A DNA stretch of 64,000 nucleotides, taken from assembly GCA_034770075.1 (NCBI GenBank), contig CM068384.1, positions 100,626,433 to 100,690,432 of the forward strand. Reading direction: 5' to 3'. A program made the translations under genes and the position numbers. Numbering within the stretch: the first letter of the stretch is position 1; the number at the start of each line of letters is the position of its first letter. The notes beneath the pieces are model-generated. The model did no database searches, had not been told where the DNA came from, and saw only the letters and a program-made list of their open reading frames with translations. The DNA comes from Aralia elata. Lineage: Eukaryota > Streptophyta > Magnoliopsida > Apiales > Araliaceae. Shown in pieces: positions 53,182 through 64,000 of this stretch.

Positions 53182-53755
53182 ATGACTGCTCTTAACAACA
53201 ACAGGACTTTGAAAGAATTAGTTCCCCCTAAACTTGATCAATCATCATTATGTATTGAATACCCTACTTTAGATGTTTCTTTTGAATTGCAATCAGGGCT
53301 AATACACCTTTTGCCTACTTTTCGTGGTCTCACAAGTGAAGATCCATACAAGTATTTAAAGGAGTTTCATATAGTGTGTTTCACCATGAAGCCACAAGGA
53401 GTAGCAGAGAAACAAATCAAGCTTAGAGTTTTTCCATTCTCGTTAGCAGAGTTGGCAAAGGATTAGATGTACTATCTACCTTTATGATCAATTCAATCAT
53501 GGAACAATATGCAAAGGTTATTCTTGGAGAAGTACTTTCCTGCTTCAAGAGTTGCCAACCTAAGGAGAGACATTGTATGAGTACTGAGAAAGATTTAAGA
53601 AATTGTGTTCCAGCTGTCCATAACACCAAATTGATGATCAACACTTGGTTCAATAATTTTATGAGGGATTGTTGCCAATGGATATGAGTATGATTGATGC
53701 AGCAAGTGGAGGAGCATTAGTTGATAGGACACCTATGGTTGCAAGGGACTTAATT
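53182..53755 (+). pseudogene. Athila-2 gag fragment
   Basis: It reads TLKELVPPKLDQSSLCIEYP, GLIHLLPTFRGLTSEDPYKY and LRVFPFSLAELAKD, then a TAG (53464-53466) where Athila-1 has Trp. Further pieces follow in shifted frames and end at SMIDAASGGALVDRTP just before the CACTA insertion. It is parallel to Athila-1 gag at about 60-65% identity. Confidence 0.85.
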
Positions 53756-54595
53756 CACTACAAAAAAATGGACATTTGGCAACGATTTTTGGGGCAACGA
53801 CTTATAAAGTCGTTGCCAAAAATGCATGTTTAGCAACGAAATTTGTCGTTCGTTGCAGTTTGTGAAAGGCTTTCATGTTGCGCAACGAAATTCATGAGTC
53901 GTTGCCAAATTTCGTTGCCAAATCGTTGGCGGGAAAGAAAAAAAACCCGCCTATTCGTTACCAATGTGATTTCTCCTCATCGTGGACAACGAAAAAGAAT
54001 TTGTTGCTATATTTTCTTGCCTAATATGTGGTCACATTCATTGGCAACAATTTTTTTTCGTTGTGTATATTGTACAATTTTTTTGCAACGACTAGTAAAT
54101 TGTTGCCCAAAATTAATATAAACCCAATAAGCACGTTTCAGCCTCTTTTTTCCCCCCAAAACGCATCATTTTGCATTTTAAAATTTTTATTTATTTAGAC
54201 GCAATTTTATACAGTTAAATGTTTCACTCCTTTTGTCTCAAAATAAATGCTCAATTTTAATTTTTTTGGTTTTGAGTTATAATTTTTGAAATTAAAATTG
54301 AGCACATATAGATATATTTTCTAATTTACAAAAATTAAAGTTTTGTAGTAAATTGAATGTAGTTTATAATGATTAACTCTTATGGGCAACGAAAGATTTT
54401 TGGTTGCCTTATTTCGTAGCCTAATATAGACCGCATTCATTGTCAATAATTTTTGTTTCGTTGCGTATTTTGTACAATGTTTTGCAACGACTATTAAAAT
54501 GTTACCCTAAATTTAGATAACCCCAAGAAGCACGTTTCGCTATTTTTTTTCCTCCAAATCTCATCGTTTGGTATTTTTAAATTATTATTTATTTT
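53756..54595 (+). mobile_element. CACTA (En/Spm-type) transposon end with subterminal repeats
   Basis: It starts CACTACAAAAAAATGGACAT inside Athila-2 gag, preceded by ATT (possible 3-bp target copy). The next 200 bp are packed with GGCAACGA/TCGTTGCC motifs in both orientations, the usual subterminal pattern. A block at 53985-54190 is repeated, decayed, at 54386-54595. The matching right end (TTTTTTGTAGTG) is not found up to 64000, so the element is larger than 10 kb, truncated, or lost its end. Confidence 0.8.
54226..54325. repeat. Small foldback sequence in the CACTA region
   Basis: TGCTCAATTTTAATTT pairs with AAATTAAAATTGAGCA. The outer CTCCTTTTGTCTCAAAATAA hints at a decayed Stowaway MITE, but the second end is missing. 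Confidence 0.45.
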
Positions 54596-54974
54596 ATTTC
54601 TCTTTGAATGAGACTAATTTGTTGTTGACCCACAAAGTACGTAAATTTGTTATAATGAATATTTGTTTTCTTTTATTTTTTTATTTATACTTTTTTATTA
54701 TTATTTTTTGCTATGTAATTATTTGATCATCATGTAGTTTGTGCTTCCTTGATGATCATCATGATTCATGTTTTGGCTAGCTGAAGTTTGTACTTCCTTG
54801 ATGATCATCATGATTCATGTTTTTACTAGCTGAAGACAGCTATAGACTACTCAGATTCCTTCAGCCAGAAAGTAATCGATTCTAACGTCTGTGACATCAA
54901 GTTGAAATGTCTTTGTCTGTGATATCAAGTTAAAATATCTTTGCTCTGCTCTGTGACGTCAAGTTACTAATATA
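54596..54974. other. Spacer with short repeats
   Basis: GATGATCATCATGATTCATG occurs twice (about 54748 and 54798), and GTGACATCAAGTT-type units three times (about 54890-54967). No gene is seen. Confidence 0.6.
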
Positions 54975-55870
54975 TTTTTTTTGCTAAATTTAAACTGTAT
55001 TAAAAGGAGAAAAATGTACAAACGTCATAGGAAACCCCAATCGACATCATAGGACAACCCCAATGATGTCATGACTATATAAGATTACAAGGCCAAAAGC
55101 CTAAACAAAGATTTTACATTCTAAACTTTCACGAGGAAGGAAGAACATTTTTAACATAAGCATGCCACGTGGGCCTAACTGGATAAACCAGACCAAAGCA
55201 ACAACAGCAACAAAAGACTAGGACCCAGCCCATAATGCATACGAGGATACAACAAGACTAAAAGAGACAAGACTAAAACAGACAACTAGCGGCTGGGCAA
55301 CCCCGCCCCAACCGCAGCACACATGCACACGCAAATCAAACAGCCAAGCTGCATAGATAGAACCAGCAGAAGGCAGCACAACAGCGGCATCAGCAGCCCC
55401 AATCTGTAGCGATCCACAACAACAAGAAGCCCCAGAATGCAGGAGCAAGCAAACAGCACCAGACCAGCAACAGCAGCAGCAGGCAAAAAGCGAGCCGAAA
55501 CAGCCAAGTTGCAGCAACAAAAAGGACCCACTACAGACCAAGGGCCATCAGCACAACAACAACCAAGCCACAACAGAAAACCAGCAGTAAAAAGGTAGCA
55601 ACAGCACGCCAGCAGCAAAAAAGCAACAAAACGGCAGCAGCATCAACCAGGCGAACAGCAGGCACCGCACAACTGCAATAGCATAACGCGACAAGACAGC
55701 ATAGCATGCCCAAAAACAACAGCAGAGGCTGACAAACAACCACCCTGCAGCAGCATAAAACCAACCGTAGCCATGACAAAGCAACAAAAAGCAGCAACTA
55801 AAACCAGTTGAAACAACAAAGGGGAACCCAAACTTAGCAATAGTCATAAATATAGCATGAAAAACCAAAC
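54975..55870 (-). mobile_element. Retroposon-like block with poly(A) end, minus strand
   Basis: On the minus strand the block ends TACAGTTTAAATTTAGC followed by an A8 run (plus-strand T8 at 54975-54982), like the 3' end of a LINE or other poly(A) retroposon. About 600 bp (55290-55850) are strikingly poor in T on the plus strand and rich in CAGCA/ACAAC, in contrast to the AT-rich surroundings. Long minus-strand frames there are Cys/Leu/Ala/Val-rich by composition only. No RT domain or clear target duplication is seen, so a 5'-truncated LINE is only the best guess. Confidence 0.4.
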
Positions 55871-56781
55871 AAGAAATAGGAACATATGAATATAAGGTGT
55901 ATAGAAGAAAAGTGCGGCTTGCATAGCAAAATGTATCGAGTTATAATAGTATTATAGTGTTTATGAAACAAACACTGACAATTAAATAAAAACCAGAGTT
56001 GTCATTTGGTAAGTTGGAATGATGAGTTCAATGTGATGACTGATCTCTCTGCTGCGTATTCTTTAAGTTTAACACCAGGATTAGTTAAGATTTTATTTAA
56101 GGAGATAAAGATAAGTTTGAATAGATGAGTAACTTATACTCCTCTTAGCTTTTAACGCACATGAATTTTATGCTTCTGAAGTTCTCTTATATGGGAGGGT
56201 ATTGTTCCTTGTGATTTTGTGCATTTGTTACTCTCTCCACATAAGGTGAACTTCAACTTCCAGCTTGCAAAAGATACATTAATACACACTTTTTACATAG
56301 GCAGACATAAGAGAAAATAAAAGGAACACTGCGTATACATCTAAATGTTGCAATTATAAGTTGGAAATGAAGCTTCAAATCTTAATGTTTTCAGTTATCC
56401 GGCTAAATGCATGGTACACAAAAAAAAGATTTCAAAAACCAAACATCTGACATATATACGTACATTGCAATTCTATTAATCAAATCCAATGTACTTCTAG
56501 AAAGAAAATGATGATAGTTTAGATTCTAAGACATAGTATAACACCAGAAATTAGATGTAGCCCGTGTAATCACCATCAATTAGATTCTAAGACATAGTTT
56601 ACAGGGTTTAGGGATAATTTAAAACCAAATGCTGAGAAATTTAAAAATATAATAATTGCAAATGTGCAACTAGCATTAATGGATACACCTTTTAGAGGCA
56701 AGATACGTGTTACAAGATTAGCATGTCATTAGTCTGAGAAAAGATTTATCTTAAGAACAACATTTGACGGCTACTGCATAC
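55871..56781. other. AT-rich spacer
   Basis: No gene or repeat structure is recognised. Confidence 0.5.
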
Positions 56782-56895
56782 CGTTAAAGTAAGTTGTCCA
56801 GCAAGGATAAAAACAACAATAAGACTATTAATTTGCGCAAACAACCTTCTTCTGCCAGTAGGGCTTGTAACACTTGTGGCAGTCACGGTTACTTT
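56782..56895 (-). CDS. Exon of an unrecognised membrane protein
   Basis: A 114-bp, 38-codon block bounded by a good acceptor (minus strand TACCCTTCAATTTGCAG) and donor (ACG/GTATGC). It encodes SVTSPTGRRRLFAQINSLIV then VFILAGQLTLT: a basic stretch followed by a hydrophobic segment. Exon length and phases are consistent with coding. I do not recognise the family. Other exons are not identified with confidence; a possible 5' exon lies at 57984-58170. It could be a real gene, a pseudogene, or a fragment carried by the CACTA element. Confidence 0.45.
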
Positions 56896-57983
56896 CTGCA
56901 AATTGAAGGGTAGCAAATCAGCAAGAAGATAATAATAGAACAGATCATTACAGTGAAAAAAATATCTAGAAGAATATAAAAGATATAATCTTGAAGGAGT
57001 GGAGAAAAAATATTTAGCCTGAAAAAGTATTGCAGCATGAATCTATTTTGAGTAGTGTTTTGTTAGATATTTACAGTGATTTATTCATGGTTTTAGAAAT
57101 TAGAACTTGATTATCTAGCACAAGTACATGTAACATGCCAGGATTATGTATATACGATGTAAGACTTCAACAAATGTTGCATTTAAACTCTTACAAAGAC
57201 TCATTTTCACCACTGTGAATTATTAGCCCACTTTAGCTATGTAAAACTTGGTTTAGCTATTGAAAGTAAAAATGCCACTTTATCTGTTAAAAGGAGATTG
57301 ACATGTGAACAACTACGCTATTTGGGACAGGTATGTGTTAATATGCTACTACCAGGTATGTGTTAATATGCTACTACCAGGTATGTGTTAATATGCTACT
57401 ACCGCATAAGTCTATCTTCTACTGGATTTCTTCAATTTATGTTGTGTATCATTTTGAGAATCCTAGTAGAGCAGAATCCACCAAATAAGGAACATAACTG
57501 GTTAGAGCAGAATCCACTATATAGCTCTTCATATGCTTAGAGCATATAAACCATCAGATAAGACAACTCATCCAGAGGCTATCCAAAGAAATCTAGTACA
57601 TGCTAACTTCCATATCTTAGGACGAACATTATCTTATTAACCAACAGTTGATTATATTTTATATACATCTAAACATCAACAAAGAAAAATAAATTCTCAT
57701 ATTTTAACATAGAAATCTCTTTGAGGCATTTTATCAAACATGTGATGTGCATGTTTATAAAACTTAAGTTTCATGTTAATTTTAACATGTTAACTACATA
57801 GTCTCCAATCAATCCATCCTTATATCTTCGGAATCTTTCATGATTCCCCATATACACAACCTTCCACAACCAATTTCACAACAATAACCAACAATTACAA
57901 CTATTTCATATTACAATTCTCTAGATTTATCAAGAAGGAGTATGATACCCTTTGTTTAGTATTTAAATTGTATGAGTGCTTAC
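56896..57983 (-). other. Presumed intron or spacer
   Basis: AT-rich; it contains a 25-bp unit repeated three times at 57331-57403 (GTATGTGTTAATATGCTACT). No supported coding sequence. Confidence 0.4.
57331..57403. repeat. 25-bp tandem repeat, three copies
   Basis: Perfect copies at 57331, 57356 and 57381, the last slightly short. Each contains GTATGTG, which resembles a splice donor. Confidence 0.92.
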
Positions 57984-58170
57984 CTCAACTTTGATTAACA
58001 ATTGAATTGAATTCCTCCCTTGATACTCCTTTGCTCTCTATATTCTTCTCCAATCTCAGTTGATAACTTCAGTTCTTTAGTGAACTTGGTGATTCCCAGC
58101 AGAAATTGGGAGGATTTTTGGTGTTTTGATAGCTTAGGAGTCGAAGAGAGCTAAGGCAAAGAATAATTTT
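57984..58170 (-). other. Possible 5' leader exon, minus strand
   Basis: GC content rises and the minus strand ends AAAGTTGAG/GTAAGC, a good donor. No ORF starts in it. It could be the untranslated first exon of the gene whose coding exon is at 56782-56895. Confidence 0.3.
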
Positions 58171-58810
58171 TGGAACGGAGGAGAGAAGCAGGGGATGACT
58201 TATGATGATAACTTCACTAAACAGCTCCCTCTCCTATTCACAATTAATAACTTTGTGTCCTCTGATAGTCTAGTAATTAAGATACCACCTCACACTTAAG
58301 TAATTGACTCAGCAAAACCCACTAATCCAAATTTTGCATTAGGCAATACATACATATATGTATTATTAATAAAATACCATTTTGGTAACTTATACAAGTA
58401 TATTATGCAGAAAATCATTGCATTAATTATAGAATTAATCCATAATAAATTTAACACTTTTAATGTAACGAACTAACTATATTAAAATAATTAATATTCA
58501 ATATATTAATTATTTTAATTCACTTATTTAATATATATAATTAATTGTGTATAATTAAATTTAATTATCTCCTTCCTTTTATAAATTGTCTCAAGACAAT
58601 TACTTAAAAATTATTATTAAGAATAAAATTTCTTAAAATATTAATTACATTACAATTTGAATTATTGTATATCATAAATTAAAGAATAAACTTAAATTTA
58701 ATATTTGTTTTATTAGTATTCACAAGCTTGAAACCCGTGCGAGGCACGAACTATCTTTCTTATATATTTTTTGTTTATCAAAATAATTTAATTGTAAATT
58801 CTACTTTTAG

Positions 58811-58869
<59 letters not shown>

Positions 58870-59818
58870 ACATATATATATGACATTAATGTTTTTACAA
58901 CTTTTCTCTTACTTTATTGTGACATTCATGTATTTATGTATATCAAATTATAATTATATTCATTGAATTTGAACATATGTTATTATAATTATGTAATTTG
59001 TATTTGAGAATTATAAGTTGATATTCAATTTACCTTTGAAATGACCAACCAAATTAATTTGGATAAAATCTCCTCTTGACTTGTTATATACTTGTATTGA
59101 TTTATCTAATTTTTGATTATACAATTGTAATTATTGCAACTATTTAAAATATATTACTAATTACTCTTTGAAATGGGATTAGTAATAAATTATACGATGT
59201 TTAAGTGAGAAATATGTTTTATTTATTATTAAAAAAATGTTACATATTATATTATATAATTATAAATTATATATGTAAAAATAAAGATAAAATCAATAAA
59301 TAGATATAAGATCATAAAATTTATTAGCCTGCGTATTTAAATCATAAAATGAGGTCGAACTATAATTTTGTTCAAAATGAGGTTTTTTTTAGTCGATGTG
59401 GTCCATTTAAAAGGAATGTTTTAGCTATTCAATTTCCACCAATATGAAAATACAATATATTGCAATTTAATTTATATGTTAACTTTTTTATTACGAGTTA
59501 CGTGTATAACTATAATTCAAAATATTTTTAACGAGGTGTTTGATATCCAGTCTCATGTATTGATATACGTCGTGATCATAATTTAGCATAAAACTTTCAC
59601 AATACATAGTATGACTCTTTATCATACTTTCTACATGAAAGAGTTTTTCTCTTTTTTTCAGTATTATTTTGTTTGTTGTCTTATGTATTTCTTTTTTTTT
59701 TGGTAAAATACTATACTATTGTCAAATCATGTACTATTATTTTTGAAACCCAAAAGAATGCTTCATTAAAGGAAATATAATGATTAATACCGTATACATA
59801 CATACACGCGCGCGCGCG

Positions 59819-59852
<34 letters not shown>

Positions 59853-60480
59853 CAATTTATATATTTACCAATCATGGAGGTGATCTCAGTAAGTATATCT
59901 TCCTCCAATTATATTTGTATTGATATGTATTTTCCTCATTTAATATATGAATGCTTAGCAGAGGATGACTTTATTAGCGTAAATATGTATATACTTTGAT
60001 GGGATTATTTGGTATCTTGTAAAAATGGTATTAATTAGTTGTTTTTTTAATGAAGTCAAACCGTATAGAAAACATGACAAATTTTTTCAACACAACAACT
60101 TAATAATAAAATATTATGATTATTCCACACCCAAATATGAAAAATCTATCAATAATCAGCACATGTTATTCCAACCAAGAAAAGAATGTCTAAAATAGAG
60201 AAAACAAGATCTCATAAATAAAACTCTATCACAAAATAAAAAAAATAAAAAAATTAATCAACTATCTCATAAATATTGTACTCCCTTCATTCTAAATTTT
60301 AAGATCATTATTAATTTTTAAAAAATCAATTTAAGATATTTTTAAATTTAAAATTAATATTTTAAAATCTATTTAGATATTTTATACTTTTAGTTACTAA
60401 ATAATTTTTTAAATTTAAATATTATTTGACTCAAATAATTTAATTTATTAAAATTTATTAACTATCTAGATCTTAATCAG
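58171..60480. other. AT-rich intergenic DNA with microsatellites
   Basis: (AT)n at 58815-58862 and a (CG)n(CA)n(TA)n compound at 59812-59852. A hairpin CCGTGCGAGGCACG occurs at 58736. A decayed MITE-like end (TACTCCCTTCATTCTAAATT) is at 60281. No gene is seen. Confidence 0.6.
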
Positions 60481-60965
60481 TTACTTTTATCAAACCCACA
60501 TAAGGTTGATTTTGCCCAACAAAAGTTTTGGCCCTACTAAAAAGTTTCCCTCCCTCAATTTTTCACTCCCGCTTACAACTGCACCTTTTTCTTTAGTTGG
60601 GAGCAATCGCCTCTATAGCCTTCTCCCTCCATCGCCTCTCCTCCACTGCCTCTTCTCTATCGCCTCTCTTCTGTCGCGCCTATCCCCTCCCTCTATCGCA
60701 TCCCCTTGGCTGCTTCCCCTCTCTTTCCTCCCTCGGCCCAATTCATAGACAAACCCTAGTTCTAATAATCGTTTAATCCCTTCTTTTGCTCTCCAAATAT
60801 CACAAATAAAATCAATTACTCACAGTTTATAGACCATTTTCGGTCTCCCAAAAGCTTTGTGCAAAGCAATTGAAAAGATTTGAATTCTGGTATATTTTCT
60901 GGTATATTTTCTTCCGAAGCTGCAGGATTCTGGACTCCAACTAATGGTTGTTATATCGTAATCTG
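60481..60965 (+). other. Possible 5' leader exon, plus strand
   Basis: A CT-rich stretch with repeated ATCGCCTCTC units (60608-60720) leads to CAAACCCTAG and then a good donor (ATCT/GTAAGT at 60966). This is the usual look of a plant 5' untranslated exon. No convincing ORF starts here. Confidence 0.35.
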
Positions 60966-62433
60966 TAAGTTTCTCTCTCTAAAACACTTTGTACTTCATT
61001 TCCTCATGTTTTTGTCCGGTAGGTGTCTCTCAAAGTACTCTGTCTTTTGGTTTATTGGGTCGGATTAGTACCTTGGGTCTATCTTAATTTTTTTTTTGTT
61101 GTTGTTTGATTCATCTATTTGATCTACTAGTTTAAAAATAATTTTATGTTAACTATTTTGTCTTCCCTTTTCTTTATTCCCAAATGTGCAATTTTTATTT
61201 ATTTGTTGTTTCTTTATAGGTAACCTTGTGGTTTGGGGAGTATATGTAGATGGGGTGATTGTTATGTTTTATGATTATTTTATGGTATATGCTATTCTAA
61301 ATACGATCGCTAGTTATTTTGCTTACATGAAGATCCTTCGGTCTAGTTAAAATGATTGTTTTAATGTTGTTTATTTTCATGTTTCAATCTTTTCATGTAT
61401 TCTTATCGATTATATTCTGATTGATGGTTACTGTAATTAAGAAACTTACTTGAAATTTGGTTCATGTTAGTAGTTCATAATTATGCCAAGTTTTTTTATT
61501 CAATTAGTGTGCGTTTGGGTGTTTTTTTTTGGTTTTTTAGAGTTTTTTTTTTGTTTGTTGTAGTTAGATGACCAAAAATTCTTTGGCATGTACTATCTTG
61601 ATATCATTCTACTGCATTCTAGTATAGGCTTGTTTCTTAGGATGCATGATAAGTATTGCTGTATTGGCTAAATTAGGGATCAAGATGTATTCCTCTGTTT
61701 TGAGGCCTCAAGAATGTACTTGCAGCTAGAGTAAACATAGAACAAAAATTCATCTTTAATATTTGCATTTATAGATTTACTTGCGGAAAGAAGGGGCATA
61801 AAAAAGAACCATAGATTTCCAAAATAAGAAAATATAAAATTAATCGGTTCAGTAGGCGACATAACGGAATATTATAATCTACTTTACCCAATTTATGTTT
61901 ATTTACCCAATTTATGTTTATTTGCGTATGGAAAGGGTATAATTATGCTTTTCTTCTGAATCTTAATCTACTTTACCCAATTTATGTTTATTTAGTTAGT
62001 TATGTGAGTGCCACTTTAAACTTAGGCAAGAGACCCATTTGATATAGGTTTATTAAAAAATATTTTTTGTAAGCCTAGATACACATTCGTTTGATGTTCA
62101 GTTAGCCTATTGATTGTGTTGCATATTAGCTATTTGATGTTTTTCTTGAAAGAAATTAACTTTTTCAGTTTAAATATTGTACTCCATTAGAGAAGGAACT
62201 GCATATACTAGTTAATGTACAGGAGTTCAGTGTGTGATACATTGTTATTCCGGTGTTATTAAAGAAGAATGTCATAATTAAAGGACGGCAGTATGTCGCA
62301 ATCAAAAGCAACTATACTAGAGTCCTTTCTTTCCTAGGTTGTTCTTTTTAAGCTGTGTAATGGATTGTGATGCTGCATTCTTGTTGTCCACCATTTTGTT
62401 GGATTTCTTAAGTCTGATGGCCAATGGTTTCAG
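60966..62433. other. AT-rich presumed intron
   Basis: It contains short direct repeats of CTTTACCCAATTTATGTTTA (61883, 61971). Nothing coding is supported. Confidence 0.35.
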
Positions 62434-62504
62434 TCCACTTTGAAGAAGGGGACCTTGTGTTAACAGACCAAATGCTTGTTGGGGCCCAACATTCCTCAAA
62501 TAAG
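62434..62504 (+). CDS. Candidate exon, unrecognised
   Basis: A 71-bp block after ATGGTTTCAG reads HFEEGDLVLTDQMLVGAQHS and then SNK before a weak donor GTTTCA. It ends on a codon boundary, matching the phase of the exon at 63248. The opposite strand also has an open frame here, so the call is tentative. Confidence 0.28.
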
Positions 62505-62896
62505 GTTTCATATTCTGCAAGTTATAATATTTTGTTATTTCGCCTACTGAACCATTTAATTTTATTATAATGTTAAACTAAAACTTACAGTTTATCATAT
62601 TTTAGAGTAAACATAGAACAACAATTCATCTTTAATATTTGCATTTATAGATTTACATGCGGAAAGGAGCATAAAAAAGAAGATATCTACTAGTTTGTTC
62701 AATGTATGTCTTGAAAGAGAATGATTGAAGATTTCACTGTCACCCAAAAAGTAAAGTTAGAAAAATAAAGGGCCTGTAAAAGCTCAACAAAATGATATTT
62801 ACAATAATATTTTTTAAATTGTATATTGTACATATAAAATTAAAGTTTTATATGTTTAAAAATAATTGTGTATGTATAATTTATAAAGTAACTTCC

Positions 62897-62899
<3 letters not shown>

Positions 62900-62950
<51 letters not shown>
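62900..62950. repeat. (AT)n microsatellite
   Basis: About 40 bp of uninterrupted TA. Confidence 0.9.
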
Positions 62951-62954
<4 letters not shown>

Positions 62955-63247
62955 ATCTTTGTCCTCACAATTGATCTCCCATTATTTCTATAACTTGTAA
63001 TTAATGTTATTGAGATTCAATTAAAATAGCCTTTAATTGATTTCTTAGTGTAATGCATTTGCCCAGTACTTAATATATGATAAATTAGTTACACACTTAA
63101 TGGTGTTGTACTACTTCTTCGGTGTTTGTCATCATGTGTATCTTCATACTTGTTCTTACATATGCGTACTCTACAGGTGTTTATGCCTAGCTATCTACTG
63201 TAAATTTTGATTTTCTACTAGCTGTTGAACTTTTCGAGATTTTGCAG

Positions 63248-63382
63248 ATTGTCCTTGCTATTAAGCTTGGAATGAAACCTCAACAGGAAATATCTGAAGT
63301 GAAAACTCTTTCTGATGTTGAAGGGTTATGTGTTGCATTTGCAGGCAGTCATGGGTCTTCTGATCCTGGTCTTACTGTCAAG
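63248..63382 (+). CDS. Candidate exon of an unrecognised gene
   Basis: 135 bp (45 codons) between an acceptor TTTTGCAG and donor AAG/GTAAAT. It encodes IVLAIKLGMKPQQEISEVKT then LSDVEGLCVAFAGSHGSSDP. Composition and phase look coding. I do not recognise the family. The neighbouring exon at 63546 continues in phase. Confidence 0.5.
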
Positions 63383-63545
63383 GTAAATTTTTTTTCTTTC
63401 ATTGAGCAAATAAGCTCATAGATCTGTGAAGAATGCTCAATAGATCTGTGAAGAAAGGAAAATAAGATGAGCAAATTTTTATATATTTCATGGTACATTT
63501 TTCACTGGAGGATGATATTGATGACATTGCATTTGTTATTTACAG

Positions 63546-63593
63546 CAATTGAAGGATCCATTGTTTAATATTGTGCTTATGGAATTGGAAAGT
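63546..63593 (+). CDS. Candidate exon following 63248-63382
   Basis: 48 bp (16 codons), QLKDPLFNIVLMELES, between TTTACAG and GTAAAT. Phase 0 on both sides, consistent with the previous exon. The gene would continue past 64000. Confidence 0.42.
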
Positions 63594-64000
63594 GTAAATT
63601 CTTGTTATTACTTTGGAAAATTTTTAGTTGTTGGTATTTGTCTCTCAAACAATACTAGTAAATTACTTTTATGGTTACTGATCTGCTAAAGACGAGGCAA
63701 TCCGTGTTATGTATTTACGTTTTTGCTTATTCTACATTTTCATGATATTATTAAATACTCAAAATTCTGATTGCACAGAAATGACACTCTAGTTTGTAGT
63801 TTTCTACTACTGATTTTTTTTTCTTCGCCATGGAAATCATATAGGGGCAGCAGCTATAATGCTTGCTTGTTTTCTACTAGCTTGTCACTGCTTTGGAAGA
63901 TTAACACAAGGTTTGGTGGATTCTTATTATATTCCATACTTATGAAGCACATATAATGATTGCAAACTATTCAGTCTGTGTGTAATTTTCAGATTGGGGT

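Larger units (their letters stand above)
51754..53755 (+). mobile_element. Athila-2 retrotransposon, 5' part, cut by a CACTA element
   Basis: LTR, primer site and decayed gag are on the plus strand; the element is interrupted at 53756 by a CACTA end. The remainder is not found within the window. Confidence 0.85.

Noticed and set aside
55218..55868. Overlapping Cys/Leu-rich minus-strand ORFs resembling membrane proteins
   Set aside because: Several frames are open at once because the strand is A-poor and so has few stop codons; no domain is recognised.
57187..57330. Plus-strand open frame ending in LTCEQLRYLGQ before GTATGT
   Set aside because: No acceptor or homology; the donor-like GTATGTG is part of the 25-bp tandem repeat.
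58725..58760. Hairpin CCGTGCGAGGCACG as a Helitron 3' end
   Set aside because: No CTRR terminus follows at the right distance on either strand, and no Helitron 5' TC end or domain is seen.
60506..60748. 80-codon ORF in the CT-rich stretch
   Set aside because: Ser/Pro/Leu-rich product of a CT repeat; better explained as an untranslated leader.

Overview
The window looks like nuclear DNA from a flowering plant, probably a eudicot. It is AT-rich, it carries a G-type lectin S-domain receptor kinase of the plant type, and it contains several classic plant transposon lineages: Ty3/gypsy Athila, Tat and Reina-like chromovirus, Ty1/copia, MULE, CACTA and Stowaway. I see no intact host gene, no rRNA, no tRNA and no CRISPR. 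The species cannot be told from what I can see.

Layout, left to right. 1-10046: a very young Athila-lineage gypsy element on the minus strand; its outer LTR is cut by the window edge. It sits inside the extra ORF of a copia (SIRE/Maximus-like) element whose 3' end and 2.4-kb LTR occupy 10047-13982. That copia element in turn sits inside a receptor-kinase gene. The kinase ectodomain and membrane segment follow (13983-14966), then a Tat-lineage gypsy element (14967-28360, target duplication AATAC), then the kinase domain (28361-29284). The Tat element carries an antisense, apparently spliced extra ORF whose promoter-proximal exon has been amplified into six tandem 770-bp copies.

From about 29031 to 52007 lie two tandem copies of an 8.6-kb segment. 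Each runs from the 3' end of a kinase gene, through AT-rich spacer and a solo LTR, to the first 254 bp of a second Athila-type LTR. Copy A (29031-37614) gained a Stowaway MITE. Copy B (37615-52007) gained a Pack-MULE carrying a piece of an acetyl-CoA carboxylase gene, with a 202-bp foldback element nested in it. It also gained a Reina-like chromovirus whose polymerase core has been replaced by a copy of its own flanking DNA.

From 51754 a second, older Athila-type element (plus strand) runs until a CACTA transposon end cuts its gag at 53756; the partner end of the CACTA element is not in the window. The last 10 kb is AT-rich. It holds a T-poor retroposon-like block, one convincing minus-strand exon of an unrecognised membrane protein, and a few plus-strand exon candidates near the right edge.

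LTR divergence counted by eye gives an order: Athila-1 youngest (2 substitutions in about 1.45 kb), then Tat (about 15 in 445 bp), then the Reina-like element (about 14 in 292 bp). The solo LTR and Athila-2 predate the tandem duplication. The locus is a receptor-kinase cluster being broken up by nested transposition and unequal exchange.
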